NCBI RefSeq assembly: GCF_000948975.2
Contig: NZ_CP059735.1
Coordinates: 4,030,001-4,094,000 of the forward strand
DNA: 64,000 nucleotides
From: Thalassomonas actiniarum
GTDB lineage: Bacteria; Pseudomonadota; Gammaproteobacteria; Enterobacterales; Alteromonadaceae
Direction: 5' to 3'
The position numbers and the translations under genes were made by a program. Under the pieces are notes generated by a model that did not search any database, was not told the DNA's origin, and saw only the letters and a list, made by a program, of their open reading frames with translations. This document shows, piece after piece, positions 22,019 to 32,025 of the stretch; position 1 is the first letter of the stretch; the number at the start of each line of letters is the position of its first letter.

Positions 22019-22318
22019 AAAATTTCTCCTAATTATAAAAATAAGACTTAATTACTTATTCGATACATCCCCGTACCGAAACACCACTATATACGCAAAC
22101 CGGCTAAAAATGCAGAATTAAACCGGCATTTTCCAGCCATTTTTCACCGGGTTTTATTTTACCCTTTTGTTGTTGCAGTCTAATGAAAATAAACAACTAT
22201 TTAGAAAAATTTAACTTCAAAGCCAGGGATAAAAAATCAAATAATCGACCTTAGAAAACGAAACCTGGTTTAACTACTTGTATGACGATATAAGTGCTAA
22301 AGGGTAACCCAAATTAAC

Positions 22319-22336
22319 GTTTACGCCAACGTAAAC
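22319..22336. promoter_or_regulatory. LiuR operator 1
   Basis: GTTTACGCCAACGTAAAC is an 18-bp imperfect palindrome of the LiuR type (TTTACGTnAACGTAAA), about 300 bases before the thiolase start and about 270 before liuR. It is placed to act on the thiolase side of the divergent region. Confidence 0.75.
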
Positions 22337-22546
22337 TTAATAACCGCGATTCACAGCCGCAGATAAGACCAGTTGAAATTATCAACAGACGCCTTGCCCA
22401 AGGTTACTTTTTTGCCGCTACTTTAGAGCATCTGATAGCGATTTACCCTTTTTTGTTGCAATTAAATAAACGATATTTGACTGTCAATTGTAAGCTCTGC
22501 CTTACACTTAACTTTACTTTTCTGGCACAAGAGCGGCACAAGCAAC

Positions 22547-22562
22547 TTTACGTTAACGTAAA
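22547..22562. promoter_or_regulatory. LiuR operator 2
   Basis: TTTACGTTAACGTAAA is a perfect 16-bp palindrome matching the known LiuR motif of Gammaproteobacteria. It lies about 40 bases before the liuR start, where binding of LiuR would control its own operon. Confidence 0.85.
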
Positions 22563-22604
22563 CTTCAGGTAGTGTTAGATGATTATTACTCTGCTGACGA
22601 CATC

Positions 22605-23009
22605 ATGAAAAAAACTGAGCAAACGACCTATTCTATTGGCGACTTGGCCAAAGAGTTTGATATTACCACCAGAAGCATACGTTTTTATGAAGATCAGGGA
22701 CTGATTGCACCGACCAGGAAAGGACAAACCCGGATTTATAATCAAAGGGATCGCGTGCGCTTGAAACTCATTTTACGGGGCAAACGCCTGGGCTTTTCGC
22801 TGGCGGAAACCGGCCGTTTGTTTGAACTTTATGATGCCGATAAAACCAGTGCCACCCAGTTACATACTATGATGGAGCTGATTTATCAGAAAAAAGCAGA
22901 CTTAAACCAGCAGCTAAAAGACATTAAAGCCGTGCTGATGGAATTGAATAATTTAGAAAAAAGCTGTCAGGACACCCTGGTGGCAATTGAACAAGATAAA
23001 CAGAACTAA
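22605..23009 (+). CDS. liuR: MerR-family regulator of leucine/isovalerate catabolism LiuR
   Basis: I take the ATG at 22605 (MKKTEQTTYSIGDLAKEF), as the longer frame would start at GTG within the leader and run through operator-proximal DNA. The 134-residue protein has a MerR winged helix: YSIGDLAKEFDITTRSIRFY and EDQGLIAPTRKGQTRIYN at about 9-46. A coiled-coil dimer helix with LNQQLKDIKAVLMELNNLE lies near the end. LiuR represses liu genes, with branched-chain CoA intermediates as presumed signals. Two palindromic operators lie upstream. It is followed by liuA after about 65 bases in the same orientation. Confidence 0.9.
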   Translation: MKKTEQTTYSIGDLAKEFDITTRSIRFYEDQGLIAPTRKGQTRIYNQRDRVRLKLILRGKRLGFSLAETGRLFELYDADKTSATQLHTMMELIYQKKADLNQQLKDIKAVLMELNNLEKSCQDTLVAIEQDKQN

Positions 23010-23075
23010 TTTAACGACTACTAATTTACGACAACTCGTTTACGAGCACTAGTTAACACAATTTAAGGAACAACC

Positions 23076-24245
23076 ATGATTTCTCAATATTCATCATTAA
23101 ACTTCAACCTGGGCGAAACCGTAGACATGATCCGCGATCAGGTCAACGCCTTTGCCCGTGATGAAATTGCTCCACGTGCCGAGCAAATTGATGCTGACAA
23201 CGAATTTCCTAATGACTTATGGCGTAAATTTGGCGACATGGGCCTGTTGGGCTTAACAGTGCCGGAAGAATACGGCGGAAGCGGCTTAGGCTATATTGAA
23301 CATGTCATCGCCATGGAAGAAATCAGCCGCGCTTCGGCTTCTGTTGGTTTAAGCTATGGCGCCCATTCAAACCTTTGCGTAAACCAGATCAACCGTAACG
23401 GTACCCATGAGCAAAAAGCCAAATATTTACCGAAATTATGCTCAGGCGAGCATATCGGCGCCTTAGCCATGAGTGAGCCAAATGCAGGCTCAGATGTGGT
23501 GAGCATGAAAATCCGCGCCGAGAAAAAAGGCGATAAATACATTTTAAACGGCAACAAGATGTGGATCACCAACGGTCCGGACGCCAATACCTATGTCATT
23601 TATGCCAAAACCGATATGGAAGCCGGCTCTAAAGGCATCACCGCCTTTATCGTTGAGCGCGACTACCCGGGCTTTAGCCGTCACCAGAAATTAGACAAGT
23701 TAGGGATGCGCGGCTCCAATACCTGTGAACTGGTATTTGTCGACTGTGAAGTACCTGAAGAAAATATTTTAGGTGAACTCAACAAAGGCGTAGCAGTATT
23801 AATGAGCGGCTTGGATTATGAGCGCGTCGTCTTATCCGGCGGACCTTTAGGCATCATGACCGCCTGTATGGACAATGTTGTCCCTTATATCCATGACCGT
23901 AAGCAATTTGGCCAGTCTATCGGTGAGTTCCAGTTGATCCAGGGCAAAATTGCCGACATGTACACGCAAATGAATGCCGCCCGCTCTTATGTTTACAATG
24001 TTGCCCAGGCCTGCGATCGCGGTGAAACTACCCGTAAAGATGCCGCCGGTGTGATCTTATACAGCGCCGAACTGGCAACGAAAATGGCACTTGATGCTAT
24101 CCAGATCTTAGGCGGTAACGGTTATATCAATGAATTCCCTACCGGCCGTTTATTACGTGATGCCAAGCTTTATGAAATCGGCGCAGGTACTTCAGAAATT
24201 CGCCGTATGTTGATTGGCCGTGAACTTTTCACTGAGTCTAAATAA
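23076..24245 (+). CDS. liuA: isovaleryl-CoA dehydrogenase LiuA
   Basis: A 389-residue FAD acyl-CoA dehydrogenase converting isovaleryl-CoA to 3-methylcrotonyl-CoA. It shows [20 protein letters not shown] near 130-149, [18 protein letters not shown] near 166-183 and [17 protein letters not shown] near 248-264. In this last segment the Glu of YERVVLS is the unusual catalytic base position typical of isovaleryl-CoA dehydrogenases. The C-terminal [26 protein letters not shown] (in two motifs) follows. It is the first catabolic gene of the liu operon, directly followed by the carboxyltransferase gene. AAGGAACAACC precedes the ATG. Confidence 0.96.
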   Translation: MISQYSSLNFNLGETVDMIRDQVNAFARDEIAPRAEQIDADNEFPNDLWRKFGDMGLLGLTVPEEYGGSGLGYIEHVIAMEEISRASASVGLSYGAHSNLCVNQINRNGTHEQKAKYLPKLCSGEHIGALAMSEPNAGSDVVSMKIRAEKKGDKYILNGNKMWITNGPDANTYVIYAKTDMEAGSKGITAFIVERDYPGFSRHQKLDKLGMRGSNTCELVFVDCEVPEENILGELNKGVAVLMSGLDYERVVLSGGPLGIMTACMDNVVPYIHDRKQFGQSIGEFQLIQGKIADMYTQMNAARSYVYNVAQACDRGETTRKDAAGVILYSAELATKMALDAIQILGGNGYINEFPTGRLLRDAKLYEIGAGTSEIRRMLIGRELFTESK

Positions 24246-24304
24246 ACTCATCCGGGAAGGATGATAACTGTAAAACAATTAAATAAAGCAACAAGGTAAG
24301 CACA

Positions 24305-25912
24305 GTGGCTAAATTAGTTTCCAAAATTAATCCTCGTAGCCAGGATTTTATTGAAAATGCTGCTTTTATGCAGTCACAGGTCGACGATCTGAAAGAAAAA
24401 TTGGCAGACATAAAACGTGGTGGTGGCGAAAAAAGCCAGGCACGTCATCTGGGTCGAGGAAAATTACTGCCCAGGGACCGCGTCTATTCCCTGCTCGATA
24501 ACGGCTCACCTTTTTTGGAACTATCACAGCTTGCCGCTTATGAAGTCTATGACGACCACGTGCCTTCTGCCGGTATCATTACCGGTATCGGCCGGGTCGG
24601 TGGCCAGGAATGTGTGATTGTCGCCAATGACGCCACGGTAAAAGGCGGTACCTATTACCCGTTAACGGTGAAAAAACACTTACGGGCCCAGGCTATTGCC
24701 CTGGAAAACAACCTGCCCTGTATTTATCTGGTAGATTCAGGCGGCGCCAACCTGCCGAACCAGGATGATGTTTTCCCGGATAGAGAGCATTTTGGCCGGA
24801 TCTTTTTCAACCAGGCCAATATGTCGGCTTTGAATATTCCACAAATCGCCGTGGTCATGGGTTCATGTACCGCAGGTGGCGCTTATGTGCCGGCGATGGC
24901 GGACGAGTCCATTATCGTGAAAGAGCAAGGCACCATCTTCCTTGCCGGGCCGCCATTGGTAAAAGCGGCCACGGGTGAAGTGGTCAGCGCCGAAGACTTA
25001 GGTGGCGCCGATGTCCATTGCCGCACTTCAGGGGTGGCGGATCATTACGCCCAAAATGACAACCATGCGCTGGAAATCGCCCGCAGCACCATTAAAAACC
25101 TCAACCGGGTTAAACCTATGCAGGTGAATATCACTGAGGTAGAGCCGCCGCAATACGACCCCAAGGAAATCTACGGGGTTATTCCTAAAGATTCGCGCCA
25201 GCCCTATGATGTCCGGGAAGTGATCGCCCGCATCGTCGACGGCAGCGAGTTCGACGAATTTAAAGCCTTATACGGCACGACTTTGGTATGTGGCTTTGCC
25301 CGCATCTTTGGTTACCCGGTAGGCATAGTCGCCAACAACGGGATTCTTTTTGGTGAATCAGCGCAAAAAGGCGCACACTTTATCGAATTATGCGCCCAGC
25401 GCAAAATCCCGCTGGTGTTTTTACAAAACATCACCGGCTTTATGGTCGGCCAGCAATATGAAACCGGCGGTATTGCCAAACACGGCGCCAAAATGGTAAC
25501 CGCAGTGGCAACAGCCCAGGTGCCTAAATTTACCGTCTTGATCGGCGGTAGCTTCGGCGCCGGTAACTACGGCATGTGCGGCCGCGCTTATGATCCAAGA
25601 TTCTTGTTTATGTGGCCAAATGCCCGTATTTCAGTGATGGGTGGCGAGCAGGCCGCCGGTGTATTGGCCCAGGTTAAACGGGATCAAAAAAGCAAACTTG
25701 GGGAAGAGTGGAGCCAGGAGCAGGAAGCCCAGTTCAAACAGCCGATTGTCGACAGTTATGAGCACCAGGGACACCCTTACTACGCTTCTGCCCGCTTATG
25801 GGATGACGGCGTTATCGACCCGGCTGAAACCCGTCAGGTATTAGGCCTGGCCATTTCCGCTTCCCTGAATAAAACCATAGAGGACACCAAGTTTGGTGTC
25901 TTTAGAATGTAG
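24305..25912 (+). CDS. liuB: methylcrotonyl-CoA carboxylase beta subunit LiuB
   Basis: The 535-residue carboxyltransferase subunit transfers CO2 from biotin to 3-methylcrotonyl-CoA. It begins at GTG 24305 after AAGGTAAGCACA. It has the two crotonase-like halves: N-terminal [11 protein letters not shown] near 50-60, with [20 protein letters not shown]-type acyl-CoA binding near 141-160, and C-terminal [22 protein letters not shown] with [20 protein letters not shown]. Its length matches the family. It pairs with LiuD. Confidence 0.96.
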   Translation: MAKLVSKINPRSQDFIENAAFMQSQVDDLKEKLADIKRGGGEKSQARHLGRGKLLPRDRVYSLLDNGSPFLELSQLAAYEVYDDHVPSAGIITGIGRVGGQECVIVANDATVKGGTYYPLTVKKHLRAQAIALENNLPCIYLVDSGGANLPNQDDVFPDREHFGRIFFNQANMSALNIPQIAVVMGSCTAGGAYVPAMADESIIVKEQGTIFLAGPPLVKAATGEVVSAEDLGGADVHCRTSGVADHYAQNDNHALEIARSTIKNLNRVKPMQVNITEVEPPQYDPKEIYGVIPKDSRQPYDVREVIARIVDGSEFDEFKALYGTTLVCGFARIFGYPVGIVANNGILFGESAQKGAHFIELCAQRKIPLVFLQNITGFMVGQQYETGGIAKHGAKMVTAVATAQVPKFTVLIGGSFGAGNYGMCGRAYDPRFLFMWPNARISVMGGEQAAGVLAQVKRDQKSKLGEEWSQEQEAQFKQPIVDSYEHQGHPYYASARLWDDGVIDPAETRQVLGLAISASLNKTIEDTKFGVFRM

Positions 25913-25920
25913 GAGTGAAA

Positions 25921-26757
25921 ATGACAACACTTAATAACCTACAAACAGATGCAAAGGTAGTGGTTGAGATAGACAGATACGGTGTAGCCACCGTTACTTT
26001 AAACAACCCGGACAAACATAATGCCTTTGATGATGCCATTATCGCTGAGTTGACTTCTGCTTTTAGCAGCATCGCAAGCAATGACGACATCCGGGTGATG
26101 GTATTGGCCTCAACGGGCAAGAGTTTCTCTGCCGGTGCCGATCTCGGCTGGATGAAACGCATGGCTAGTTACAGCTATGAAGAAAACTTAAAAGATGCCA
26201 ATGCCTTGGCTGTCATGTTAAAAACCTTGAACTTTATGCCTCAGGCAACAATTGCGAAAATCCAGGGCGCAGCCTTTGGCGGCGCTGTCGGTCTGGCCAG
26301 CTGCTGTGATATTGTCATTGCCAGTGAAAAAGCCAGCTTTTGCCTCAGTGAGGTTAAACTTGGCCTGATCCCGGCGACCATTAGCCCTTATGTGGTCAAT
26401 GCCATGGGCCTTAAAGCCTGTCGTCGCTATTTCCAAAGCGCCGAGCGATTCTTTGCCGATAAAGCACAACATTTAGGCCTGGTAGATGAAGTCGTTTCTC
26501 CCGAAGCTTTAGATGAAGCCGTTGATGGTATGATCCGCACTTTATTGGCCAACAGCCCGCTTGCCATGCGTCGCGCAAAAACTCTCGCCTTTGATGTCGC
26601 CTATCAGGATATCGATGATGAATTGTTGCAAGATACCAGTGAGCGTATTGCCGCTATCCGGGTATCTGAGCAAGGGCAGGAAGGGTTAACCGCCTTTTTC
26701 GAAAAACGCGCCCCCGGCTGGCAAACTGACAGTGCAGAAAACAAGAGTAAAGGATAA
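25921..26757 (+). CDS. liuC: methylglutaconyl-CoA hydratase LiuC
   Basis: The start is the ATG at 25921 after AGGAGTGAAA; a GTG six bases earlier is less likely. This crotonase of about 278 residues hydrates 3-methylglutaconyl-CoA to HMG-CoA. Landmarks are FSAGADLGWMKRMASYS near 69-85, IQGAAFGGAVGLASCCDIV near 110-128, and SEVKLGLIPATISPYV near 139-154. The WMKRM signature after ADL is typical of the methylglutaconyl group. It follows liuB by 8 bases and precedes liuD by 5. Confidence 0.94.
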   Translation: MTTLNNLQTDAKVVVEIDRYGVATVTLNNPDKHNAFDDAIIAELTSAFSSIASNDDIRVMVLASTGKSFSAGADLGWMKRMASYSYEENLKDANALAVMLKTLNFMPQATIAKIQGAAFGGAVGLASCCDIVIASEKASFCLSEVKLGLIPATISPYVVNAMGLKACRRYFQSAERFFADKAQHLGLVDEVVSPEALDEAVDGMIRTLLANSPLAMRRAKTLAFDVAYQDIDDELLQDTSERIAAIRVSEQGQEGLTAFFEKRAPGWQTDSAENKSKG

Positions 26758-26762
26758 TCACC

Positions 26763-28772
26763 ATGTTTACTAAAATATTAATTGCAAACCGTGGTGAGAT
26801 TGCCTGCCGCGTCATTAAAACCGCCCGTCAAATGGGGATCCTTACCGTCGCCGTCTACTCAGACGCCGATGCCGACTCCCTACATGTCAATATGGCAGAC
26901 GAGGCCATTTATCTCGGCCCTTCCCCTTCCAGAGAAAGTTACCTGCTAGGGGAAAAAGTTATCGAAGCCGCCAAACGCACCGGCGCCCAGGCGATACACC
27001 CGGGTTATGGCTTCTTATCGGAAAATGCTGAGTTTTGCCGTTTATGTGAAAAAGAAAACATTGTTTTTATCGGCCCGCCGGTAGCTGCCATCGAAGCCAT
27101 GGGTTCTAAGTCGGCCGCTAAAAACATCATGGAACAGGCCAAAGTACCTTTAGTGCCCGGCTACCATGGTGATGACCAGTCAACAGAAGTCTTGAAAAAA
27201 GCCGCCGATGACATGGGTTACCCGGTATTGCTAAAAGCAACCGCCGGTGGTGGCGGTAAAGGCATGCGCCAGGTATGGAGCAGTGAAGAATTTAGTGAAG
27301 GCCTGGCGGCTGCCAAGCGGGAAGCAAAATCCAGCTTTGGCGACGATACCATGCTGGTGGAAAAATATCTGACCCAGCCAAGACACGTCGAGATCCAGGT
27401 CTTTTGTGATAATCACGGCAATGCCGTGTATTTATTTGAGCGCGACTGCTCGGTACAAAGACGCCACCAGAAAGTTATCGAAGAAGCCCCTGCCCCAGGT
27501 ATGAGCGAAGACTTGCGGGCCGCCATGGGCGAAAGCGCCATTAAGTCCGCCCAGGCCATAGGTTACCAGGGTGCGGGTACGGTGGAGTTCCTGCTTGATG
27601 TCGACGGCTCTTTCTATTTTATGGAAATGAATACCCGCTTGCAGGTAGAGCATCCGGTCACGGAATTTATCAGCGGCCAGGACCTGGTGGAATGGCAACT
27701 GAGAGTGGCCGCTGGGGAAAACCTGCCCAAGCGTCAGGATGAGCTGAAAATTAAAGGCCACGCCTTTGAAGCGCGCATCTACGCAGAAGATGCCAACAAT
27801 GACTTTTTACCCGCCACCGGTACCTTAGATTTTCTCCAGCCACCACTGGAAAGCGAACATGTGCGTATCGATACCGGGGTGCGCCAGGGGGATGAAGTCA
27901 GCGTTTTCTACGATCCGATGATCGCCAAACTGATCGTCTGGGATGAAAACCGCGATAAAGCGCTGCAACGCCTGGCCAAGGCCCTGGCGGAGTACCGCAT
28001 CAATGGTGTGGTCACCAATATCGATTTCCTTTATAACCTGGCCACCTGCCCGGCTTTTGTCGAGGCGGATTTAGATACCGGCTTTATCGACAAGCATCAG
28101 GCGGACATCTTCCATGAAAGCGAGCAGGCACTGGCGGATGAACTGCCGATGGCAGCCCTGTACCTGGTACTGGCCAATGCCAACAATGCAAAAGAGCAAG
28201 GCGCAAAAACCAATGACCCCCACTCGCCGTGGAATACCACTAACGCCTGGCGCTTAAATGAAGCCCATATTCATCAGTTAACTTTGTCCCATAACGATGT
28301 CGAATACCCGGTGACCATAGAGCAGAAACGCCAGGGCAGCAGCAGTTTTTATTTAATTGATGTTGATGGTACTAAAGTTGACTGTCAGGGACGTATCGAA
28401 GGTGATATGCTGCATAGCAACATTAACGGCTATCGCAGCAACGCCACTATCGTGCACAACCAGAACCAGATCAGCTTGTTCAGGCAAAACGGTGTCTTTA
28501 ACTTCACCCAGATCTTTGCCGACTGCGGTGATCTCGATGATCAAGGCGATCAGGGCGGCCTGTGTGCCCCGATGAACGGTACTATGGTCAGTGTCCTGGT
28601 CAAAGCCGGCGACAAGGTTGAAAAAGACCAGCCGCTGGTGATCATGGAAGCGATGAAAATGGAGCATACCATACGCGCCCCGGGTGACGGCAAGGTCGAA
28701 GCCATCTACTTTAACGAAGGCGATATGGTTGACGGCGGCGCTGAATTACTGGCTTTTGCGGCAGAGGAATAA
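26763..28772 (+). CDS. liuD: methylcrotonyl-CoA carboxylase alpha subunit LiuD (biotin carboxylase/BCCP)
   Basis: The 669-residue protein fuses a biotin carboxylase domain (about 1-450: [35 protein letters not shown] as the ATP loop, [15 protein letters not shown] as the catalytic block) with a linker and a C-terminal biotinyl domain. MEAMKMEH near 627-634 carries the biotinylated Lys. It carboxylates biotin with bicarbonate and ATP for LiuB. Length matches MCC alpha. It stops 2 bases before the liuE start. Confidence 0.96.
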   Translation: MFTKILIANRGEIACRVIKTARQMGILTVAVYSDADADSLHVNMADEAIYLGPSPSRESYLLGEKVIEAAKRTGAQAIHPGYGFLSENAEFCRLCEKENIVFIGPPVAAIEAMGSKSAAKNIMEQAKVPLVPGYHGDDQSTEVLKKAADDMGYPVLLKATAGGGGKGMRQVWSSEEFSEGLAAAKREAKSSFGDDTMLVEKYLTQPRHVEIQVFCDNHGNAVYLFERDCSVQRRHQKVIEEAPAPGMSEDLRAAMGESAIKSAQAIGYQGAGTVEFLLDVDGSFYFMEMNTRLQVEHPVTEFISGQDLVEWQLRVAAGENLPKRQDELKIKGHAFEARIYAEDANNDFLPATGTLDFLQPPLESEHVRIDTGVRQGDEVSVFYDPMIAKLIVWDENRDKALQRLAKALAEYRINGVVTNIDFLYNLATCPAFVEADLDTGFIDKHQADIFHESEQALADELPMAALYLVLANANNAKEQGAKTNDPHSPWNTTNAWRLNEAHIHQLTLSHNDVEYPVTIEQKRQGSSSFYLIDVDGTKVDCQGRIEGDMLHSNINGYRSNATIVHNQNQISLFRQNGVFNFTQIFADCGDLDDQGDQGGLCAPMNGTMVSVLVKAGDKVEKDQPLVIMEAMKMEHTIRAPGDGKVEAIYFNEGDMVDGGAELLAFAAEE

Positions 28773-28774
28773 CA

Positions 28775-29704
28775 ATGTCTGATGTAAAACAATTACCAGC
28801 TTTTAATTTACCGGCAAGGGTCAAAATCGTAGAAGTCGGTCCGCGCGACGGCCTGCAAAATGAAAAAGCGCCGCTAACGGCGGCGGATAAAATCGAGCTG
28901 ATTGAAAAGCTTGGCGATGCCGGTGTCAGTTATATCGAAACCGGCAGTTTTGTCTCGCCGAAATGGGTGCCGCAAATGGCGACATCAAGCGAAGTTTTCC
29001 AGGGCATCAAACGCCGGGAAAATATCACCTATGCCGCCCTGACCCCGAACCTTAAAGGTTTTGAGGGGGCCGTGGCGGTACAGGCAGATGAAGTGGCGAT
29101 TTTCGGCGCCGCTTCAGAGGCGTTTAGCCAGAAAAATATCAATTGTTCCATCGAAGAAAGTCTGCAAAGATTTGAACCTGTCATGGCCGCAGCCAAGGCC
29201 GCCGGTATCCCGGTGCGAGGTTATGTCTCCTGTGTGCTGGGTTGTCCCTATGACGGTTTTATTGCGCCGGAAAAAGTGGCGGAAGTGGCAGAGAAACTCT
29301 TTGCCATGGGCTGCTATGAGATCTCCTTAGGCGATACCATAGGCGTCGGCACCCCGGCGGGTGTAAAGGAAATGTTACAAGCGGTCATCAAGCGTGTACC
29401 GGTTGAAAAACTGGCGGTACACTTCCATGATACCTATGGCCAGGCGTTAACGAATATTTACACCGCCATGCAGATGGGCATTGCTGTTGTCGACTCAGCC
29501 ATTGCCGGATTAGGCGGCTGCCCTTATGCTAAGGGCGCCTCAGGAAATGTCGCCACCGAAGAAGTGGTTTATTTACTCAATGGATTGGGTATCGACAGCG
29601 GCATCAACCTGGAAAAATTACTCGAAGCCGGCTGGTTTATCAGCGATAAAATTGGCAAACCGCCGGTTTCTAAAGTGTCTGCCGCTTACCGGGCTAAACA
29701 ATAA
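28775..29704 (+). CDS. liuE: hydroxymethylglutaryl-CoA lyase LiuE
   Basis: The 309-residue TIM-barrel lyase splits HMG-CoA into acetyl-CoA and acetoacetate. It begins [15 protein letters not shown] near 18-32 (metal-binding Asp and catalytic Arg). It has [15 protein letters not shown] near 146-160, [14 protein letters not shown] near 214-227 (metal His residues), and the signature [18 protein letters not shown] near 246-263, whose Cys is catalytic. GAGGAATAACA is the ribosome site. It ends the core liu block; the CoA transferase genes follow after 106 bases. Confidence 0.96.
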   Translation: MSDVKQLPAFNLPARVKIVEVGPRDGLQNEKAPLTAADKIELIEKLGDAGVSYIETGSFVSPKWVPQMATSSEVFQGIKRRENITYAALTPNLKGFEGAVAVQADEVAIFGAASEAFSQKNINCSIEESLQRFEPVMAAAKAAGIPVRGYVSCVLGCPYDGFIAPEKVAEVAEKLFAMGCYEISLGDTIGVGTPAGVKEMLQAVIKRVPVEKLAVHFHDTYGQALTNIYTAMQMGIAVVDSAIAGLGGCPYAKGASGNVATEEVVYLLNGLGIDSGINLEKLLEAGWFISDKIGKPPVSKVSAAYRAKQ

Positions 29705-29751
29705 CCTTAGCCGTTAAGCACAGCAGACAGAATTAATAAAGAATAAATGAA

Positions 29752-29773
29752 GCGCTGATCCCATTATCAGCGC
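29752..29773 (+). other. hairpin between liuE and the CoA transferase genes
   Basis: GCGCTGAT and ATCAGCGC form a perfect 8-bp stem with a 6-base loop. No T-run follows, so it is more likely an mRNA stability or processing element than a terminator. Confidence 0.5.
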
Positions 29774-29810
29774 ATGACATTACTTAAGCTAATAAAGCAT
29801 AGGAGAGACA

Positions 29811-30512
29811 ATGGCCGGATTCGATAAAGTAGTTTCAAGCTATGAAGAAGCCATGGCGGGCTTAACCGACAATATGACAGTGATCGCCGGCGGTTTTGGC
29901 CTCTGTGGTATCCCGGAAAACCTTATTGCCGAAATCAAACGCAAGGGCACCAAAGGCTTAACTGTGGTATCCAACAACTGCGGCGTGGATGATTTTGGTT
30001 TAGGGATTTTATTACCGGATCGCCAGATCAAAAAAATCATCGCCTCATACGTCGGCGAAAACGCCGAATTCGAGCGCCAGATGATGAACGGCGAGCTGGA
30101 AGTAGAATTAACCCCGCAAGGCACGCTGGCAGAAAAAATGCGTGCCGGCGGCGCCGGTATCCCCGCTTTTTACACCGCCACAGGTTACGGCACTCCGGTA
30201 GCCGAAGGCAAGGAATCACGGGAATTTGATGGCCGCCATTACATTTTAGAGCCGTCGATCAAGGGTGACTTTGCCATCGTTAAAGCCTGGAAAGCGGATC
30301 GCTACGGTAACCTGGTGTTCCGTAAAACCTCCCGTAACTTTAACCCTATGGCGGCCACCGCCGGTAAAATCACGGTAGTGGAAGTGGAAGAAATCGTCGA
30401 GCCGGGCGAGCTTAATCCGGATGAAATCCACACCCCGGGCATTTATGTCAACCGCCTGATCCAGGGCACTTTCGAAAAACGCATTGAACAACGCACCCTG
30501 CGTACAGCATAA
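29811..30512 (+). CDS. scoA: 3-oxoacid CoA-transferase subunit A
   Basis: The 233-residue alpha subunit of a succinyl-CoA:3-oxoacid CoA transferase. It shows [18 protein letters not shown] near 22-39 (the GGFGxCGxP family signature), then [26 protein letters not shown]-like [15 protein letters not shown] and [15 protein letters not shown]. With the B subunit it activates acetoacetate from the LiuE reaction to acetoacetyl-CoA, the substrate of the thiolase across the divergent region. AGGAGAGACA precedes the ATG. Confidence 0.92.
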   Translation: MAGFDKVVSSYEEAMAGLTDNMTVIAGGFGLCGIPENLIAEIKRKGTKGLTVVSNNCGVDDFGLGILLPDRQIKKIIASYVGENAEFERQMMNGELEVELTPQGTLAEKMRAGGAGIPAFYTATGYGTPVAEGKESREFDGRHYILEPSIKGDFAIVKAWKADRYGNLVFRKTSRNFNPMAATAGKITVVEVEEIVEPGELNPDEIHTPGIYVNRLIQGTFEKRIEQRTLRTA

Positions 30513-30522
30513 GGATTCAGAC

Positions 30523-31179
30523 ATGGCTTTATCACGTGAACAAATAGCACAACGCGTTGCCCAGGAGCTGCGTGACGGATATTACGTAAACTTAGGCATA
30601 GGTATTCCCACCTTAGTCGCCAACTATGTACCGGACGGCATGGAAGTCATGCTGCAGTCGGAAAACGGCTTATTGGGTATGGGCCAGTTCCCCACCGAAG
30701 AAGAGCTTGATGCCGACTTGATCAATGCCGGTAAGCAAACGGTTACTATGGCTAAAGGCGCCTCGATTTTCGACTCGGCGGAATCTTTTGCCATGATCCG
30801 CGGCGGCCACGTAGATTTAACGGTACTGGGGGCATTTGAAGTGGATGTTCAGGGTAACATCGCCTCTTATATGATCCCGGGCAAGCTGATCAAGGGCATG
30901 GGCGGTGCCATGGATTTAGTCGCCGGGGCCGACAATATTATTGTCACTATGACCCATGCTTCCAAGCACGGCGTCTCTAAATTGCTGAGCGAATGTACCC
31001 TGCCGCTGACCGGCAAGGGCTGCATTAAAAAAGTGCTGACCGATTTAGCCTTTTTGGAAATCAAAGATGGCAAGTTCCACCTGCTTGAACGTGCTCCGGG
31101 GGTTTCTGTCGATGAAATCATCAAGTTAACCGCAGGTGAACTGGTGGTGCCCGAGCATGTACCTGAAATGTCTTTTTAA
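30523..31179 (+). CDS. scoB: 3-oxoacid CoA-transferase subunit B
   Basis: The start is ATG 30523 (MALSREQIAQRVAQEL), with AAGGA 8 bases upstream and only 10 bases after the A subunit stop. The 218-residue beta subunit has GYYVNLGIGIPTLVANYVP near 20-38 and MLQSENGLLGMG near 45-56, where the Glu of SENG is the catalytic residue forming the CoA thioester. GGHVDLTVLGAFEVD follows. It is the last gene of the operon, followed by a strong terminator. Confidence 0.94.
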   Translation: MALSREQIAQRVAQELRDGYYVNLGIGIPTLVANYVPDGMEVMLQSENGLLGMGQFPTEEELDADLINAGKQTVTMAKGASIFDSAESFAMIRGGHVDLTVLGAFEVDVQGNIASYMIPGKLIKGMGGAMDLVAGADNIIVTMTHASKHGVSKLLSECTLPLTGKGCIKKVLTDLAFLEIKDGKFHLLERAPGVSVDEIIKLTAGELVVPEHVPEMSF

Positions 31180-31243
31180 GACCTCCCAGGATTAGCTTTA
31201 CCTACAAGATTTGCAGACATTGCCGTCTGTCATCACATGAATT

Positions 31244-31266
31244 AAGGGGCGAAAGCCCCTTTTTTA
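31244..31266 (+). terminator. terminator of the liu operon
   Basis: AAGGGGC, a GAAA loop and GCCCCTT form a 7-bp stem followed by TTTTTT, about 65 bases after the CoA transferase B stop. Confidence 0.85.
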
Positions 31267-31403
31267 TGCGGGTGATCTACCGATAATTCCGGTTTAAGCT
31301 GCTGTTCTTATGAATAAAAACAAAATTAGCAGGAAAACAAATGCCTCTGGTCCTACCGGGGTTGCATTATCCACAGATATTGGTAATACTTAAGGTGACA
31401 AAG

Positions 31404-31484
31404 AAAAGGCAAAACACGCGAAAACGTGTGACGCAAAACCACCGGTCTAAGGGTTAGCAATAACCTATGACAGCGGAGTCACCT
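31404..31484 (+). promoter_or_regulatory. c-di-GMP-I (GEMM) riboswitch, plus strand
   Basis: The segment shows the GEMM-I core: AAGGCAAAACACGC, a GAAA loop, GTGTGACGCAAAACCACC, GGTCTAAGGG, then CTATGACAGCGGAGTCACC. It lies about 65 bases before a DUF3718 gene, like the copy at 6255-6332. Its conserved GACGCAAA and GGTCTAAGGG segments are intact. Confidence 0.88.
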
Positions 31485-31502
31485 CGTTAATAGGTACATC
31501 CA

Positions 31503-31516
31503 GTGGTTTTTTCTTT
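31503..31516 (+). terminator. switchable terminator of the riboswitch (expression platform)
   Basis: GTGGTTTT at 31503-31510 is exactly complementary to AAAACCAC at 31435-31442, which lies inside the aptamer core, and is followed by TTCTTTT. If the core is not folded around c-di-GMP, these could pair and end transcription; ligand binding would then free the leader. This is a model from base pairing only. Confidence 0.45.
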
Positions 31517-31549
31517 TATTAACTCATTAAATTATTTAAGGTTATTAAA

Positions 31550-31909
31550 ATGAAAAAATTATTACTAGCTTCTACCATCACTGCTTTAACAATAACGTCT
31601 GTTGTCTCTGTACCTCAGGCACAGGCTGCAAACATCGCACAGAGTATCTGTGAGTATGTAGCCTCTGACGATAAGAAACGCATGCGCTCATTTTTAAAAG
31701 CGAATAAATTAAAGGTACGCAGTATTTTTAGTGGTATTCAATGTAATGGTAAAAACTTGTTGGAATTTGCTGCCGCAAAAGGCGCAGTAAAAACAGGTTC
31801 TTTGATGATTAAAAAATTACCGAAGAAAGTTGTTTCTGCTAACCTGGCACACTTCCAGTCCGGATCGCAACCGTTGATAGACGCTGCCAACGCCCGCGTT
31901 AGCAGTTAG
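31550..31909 (+). CDS. DUF3718 small exported protein (copy 2)
   Basis: The 119-residue protein has a signal peptide (hydrophobic 4-20, cut near AQAA). Its mature part parallels copy 1: ANIAQSICEYVASDDKKR, then a KANKLKVRSIF segment, GIQCNGKNLLEFAA, and LMIKKLPKK. Two cysteines are conserved, suggesting a disulfide in the periplasm or outside. Function is unknown. AAGG lies about 9 bases before the ATG. The upstream c-di-GMP-I riboswitch suggests a role in the switch between motile and attached life. That is an inference from the regulator, not from the protein. Confidence 0.82.
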   Translation: MKKLLLASTITALTITSVVSVPQAQAANIAQSICEYVASDDKKRMRSFLKANKLKVRSIFSGIQCNGKNLLEFAAAKGAVKTGSLMIKKLPKKVVSANLAHFQSGSQPLIDAANARVSS

Positions 31910-31971
31910 CAATTATTAGCCCGTGGAAGTTAGTAATAATTTTTACCCGTTAATAATTCTTATGTCAAATT

Positions 31972-31999
31972 AAAAAAGCCAGCATCCGCTGGCTTTTTT
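31972..31999 (+). terminator. terminator after DUF3718 copy 2
   Basis: AAAAAAGCCAGC/GCTGGCTTTTTT is a 12-bp stem with a four-base loop; it can work on both strands, serving also the convergent esterase gene. Confidence 0.85.
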
Positions 32000-32025
32000 C
32001 TTTATTTTATAGCTACTTACCCCTA

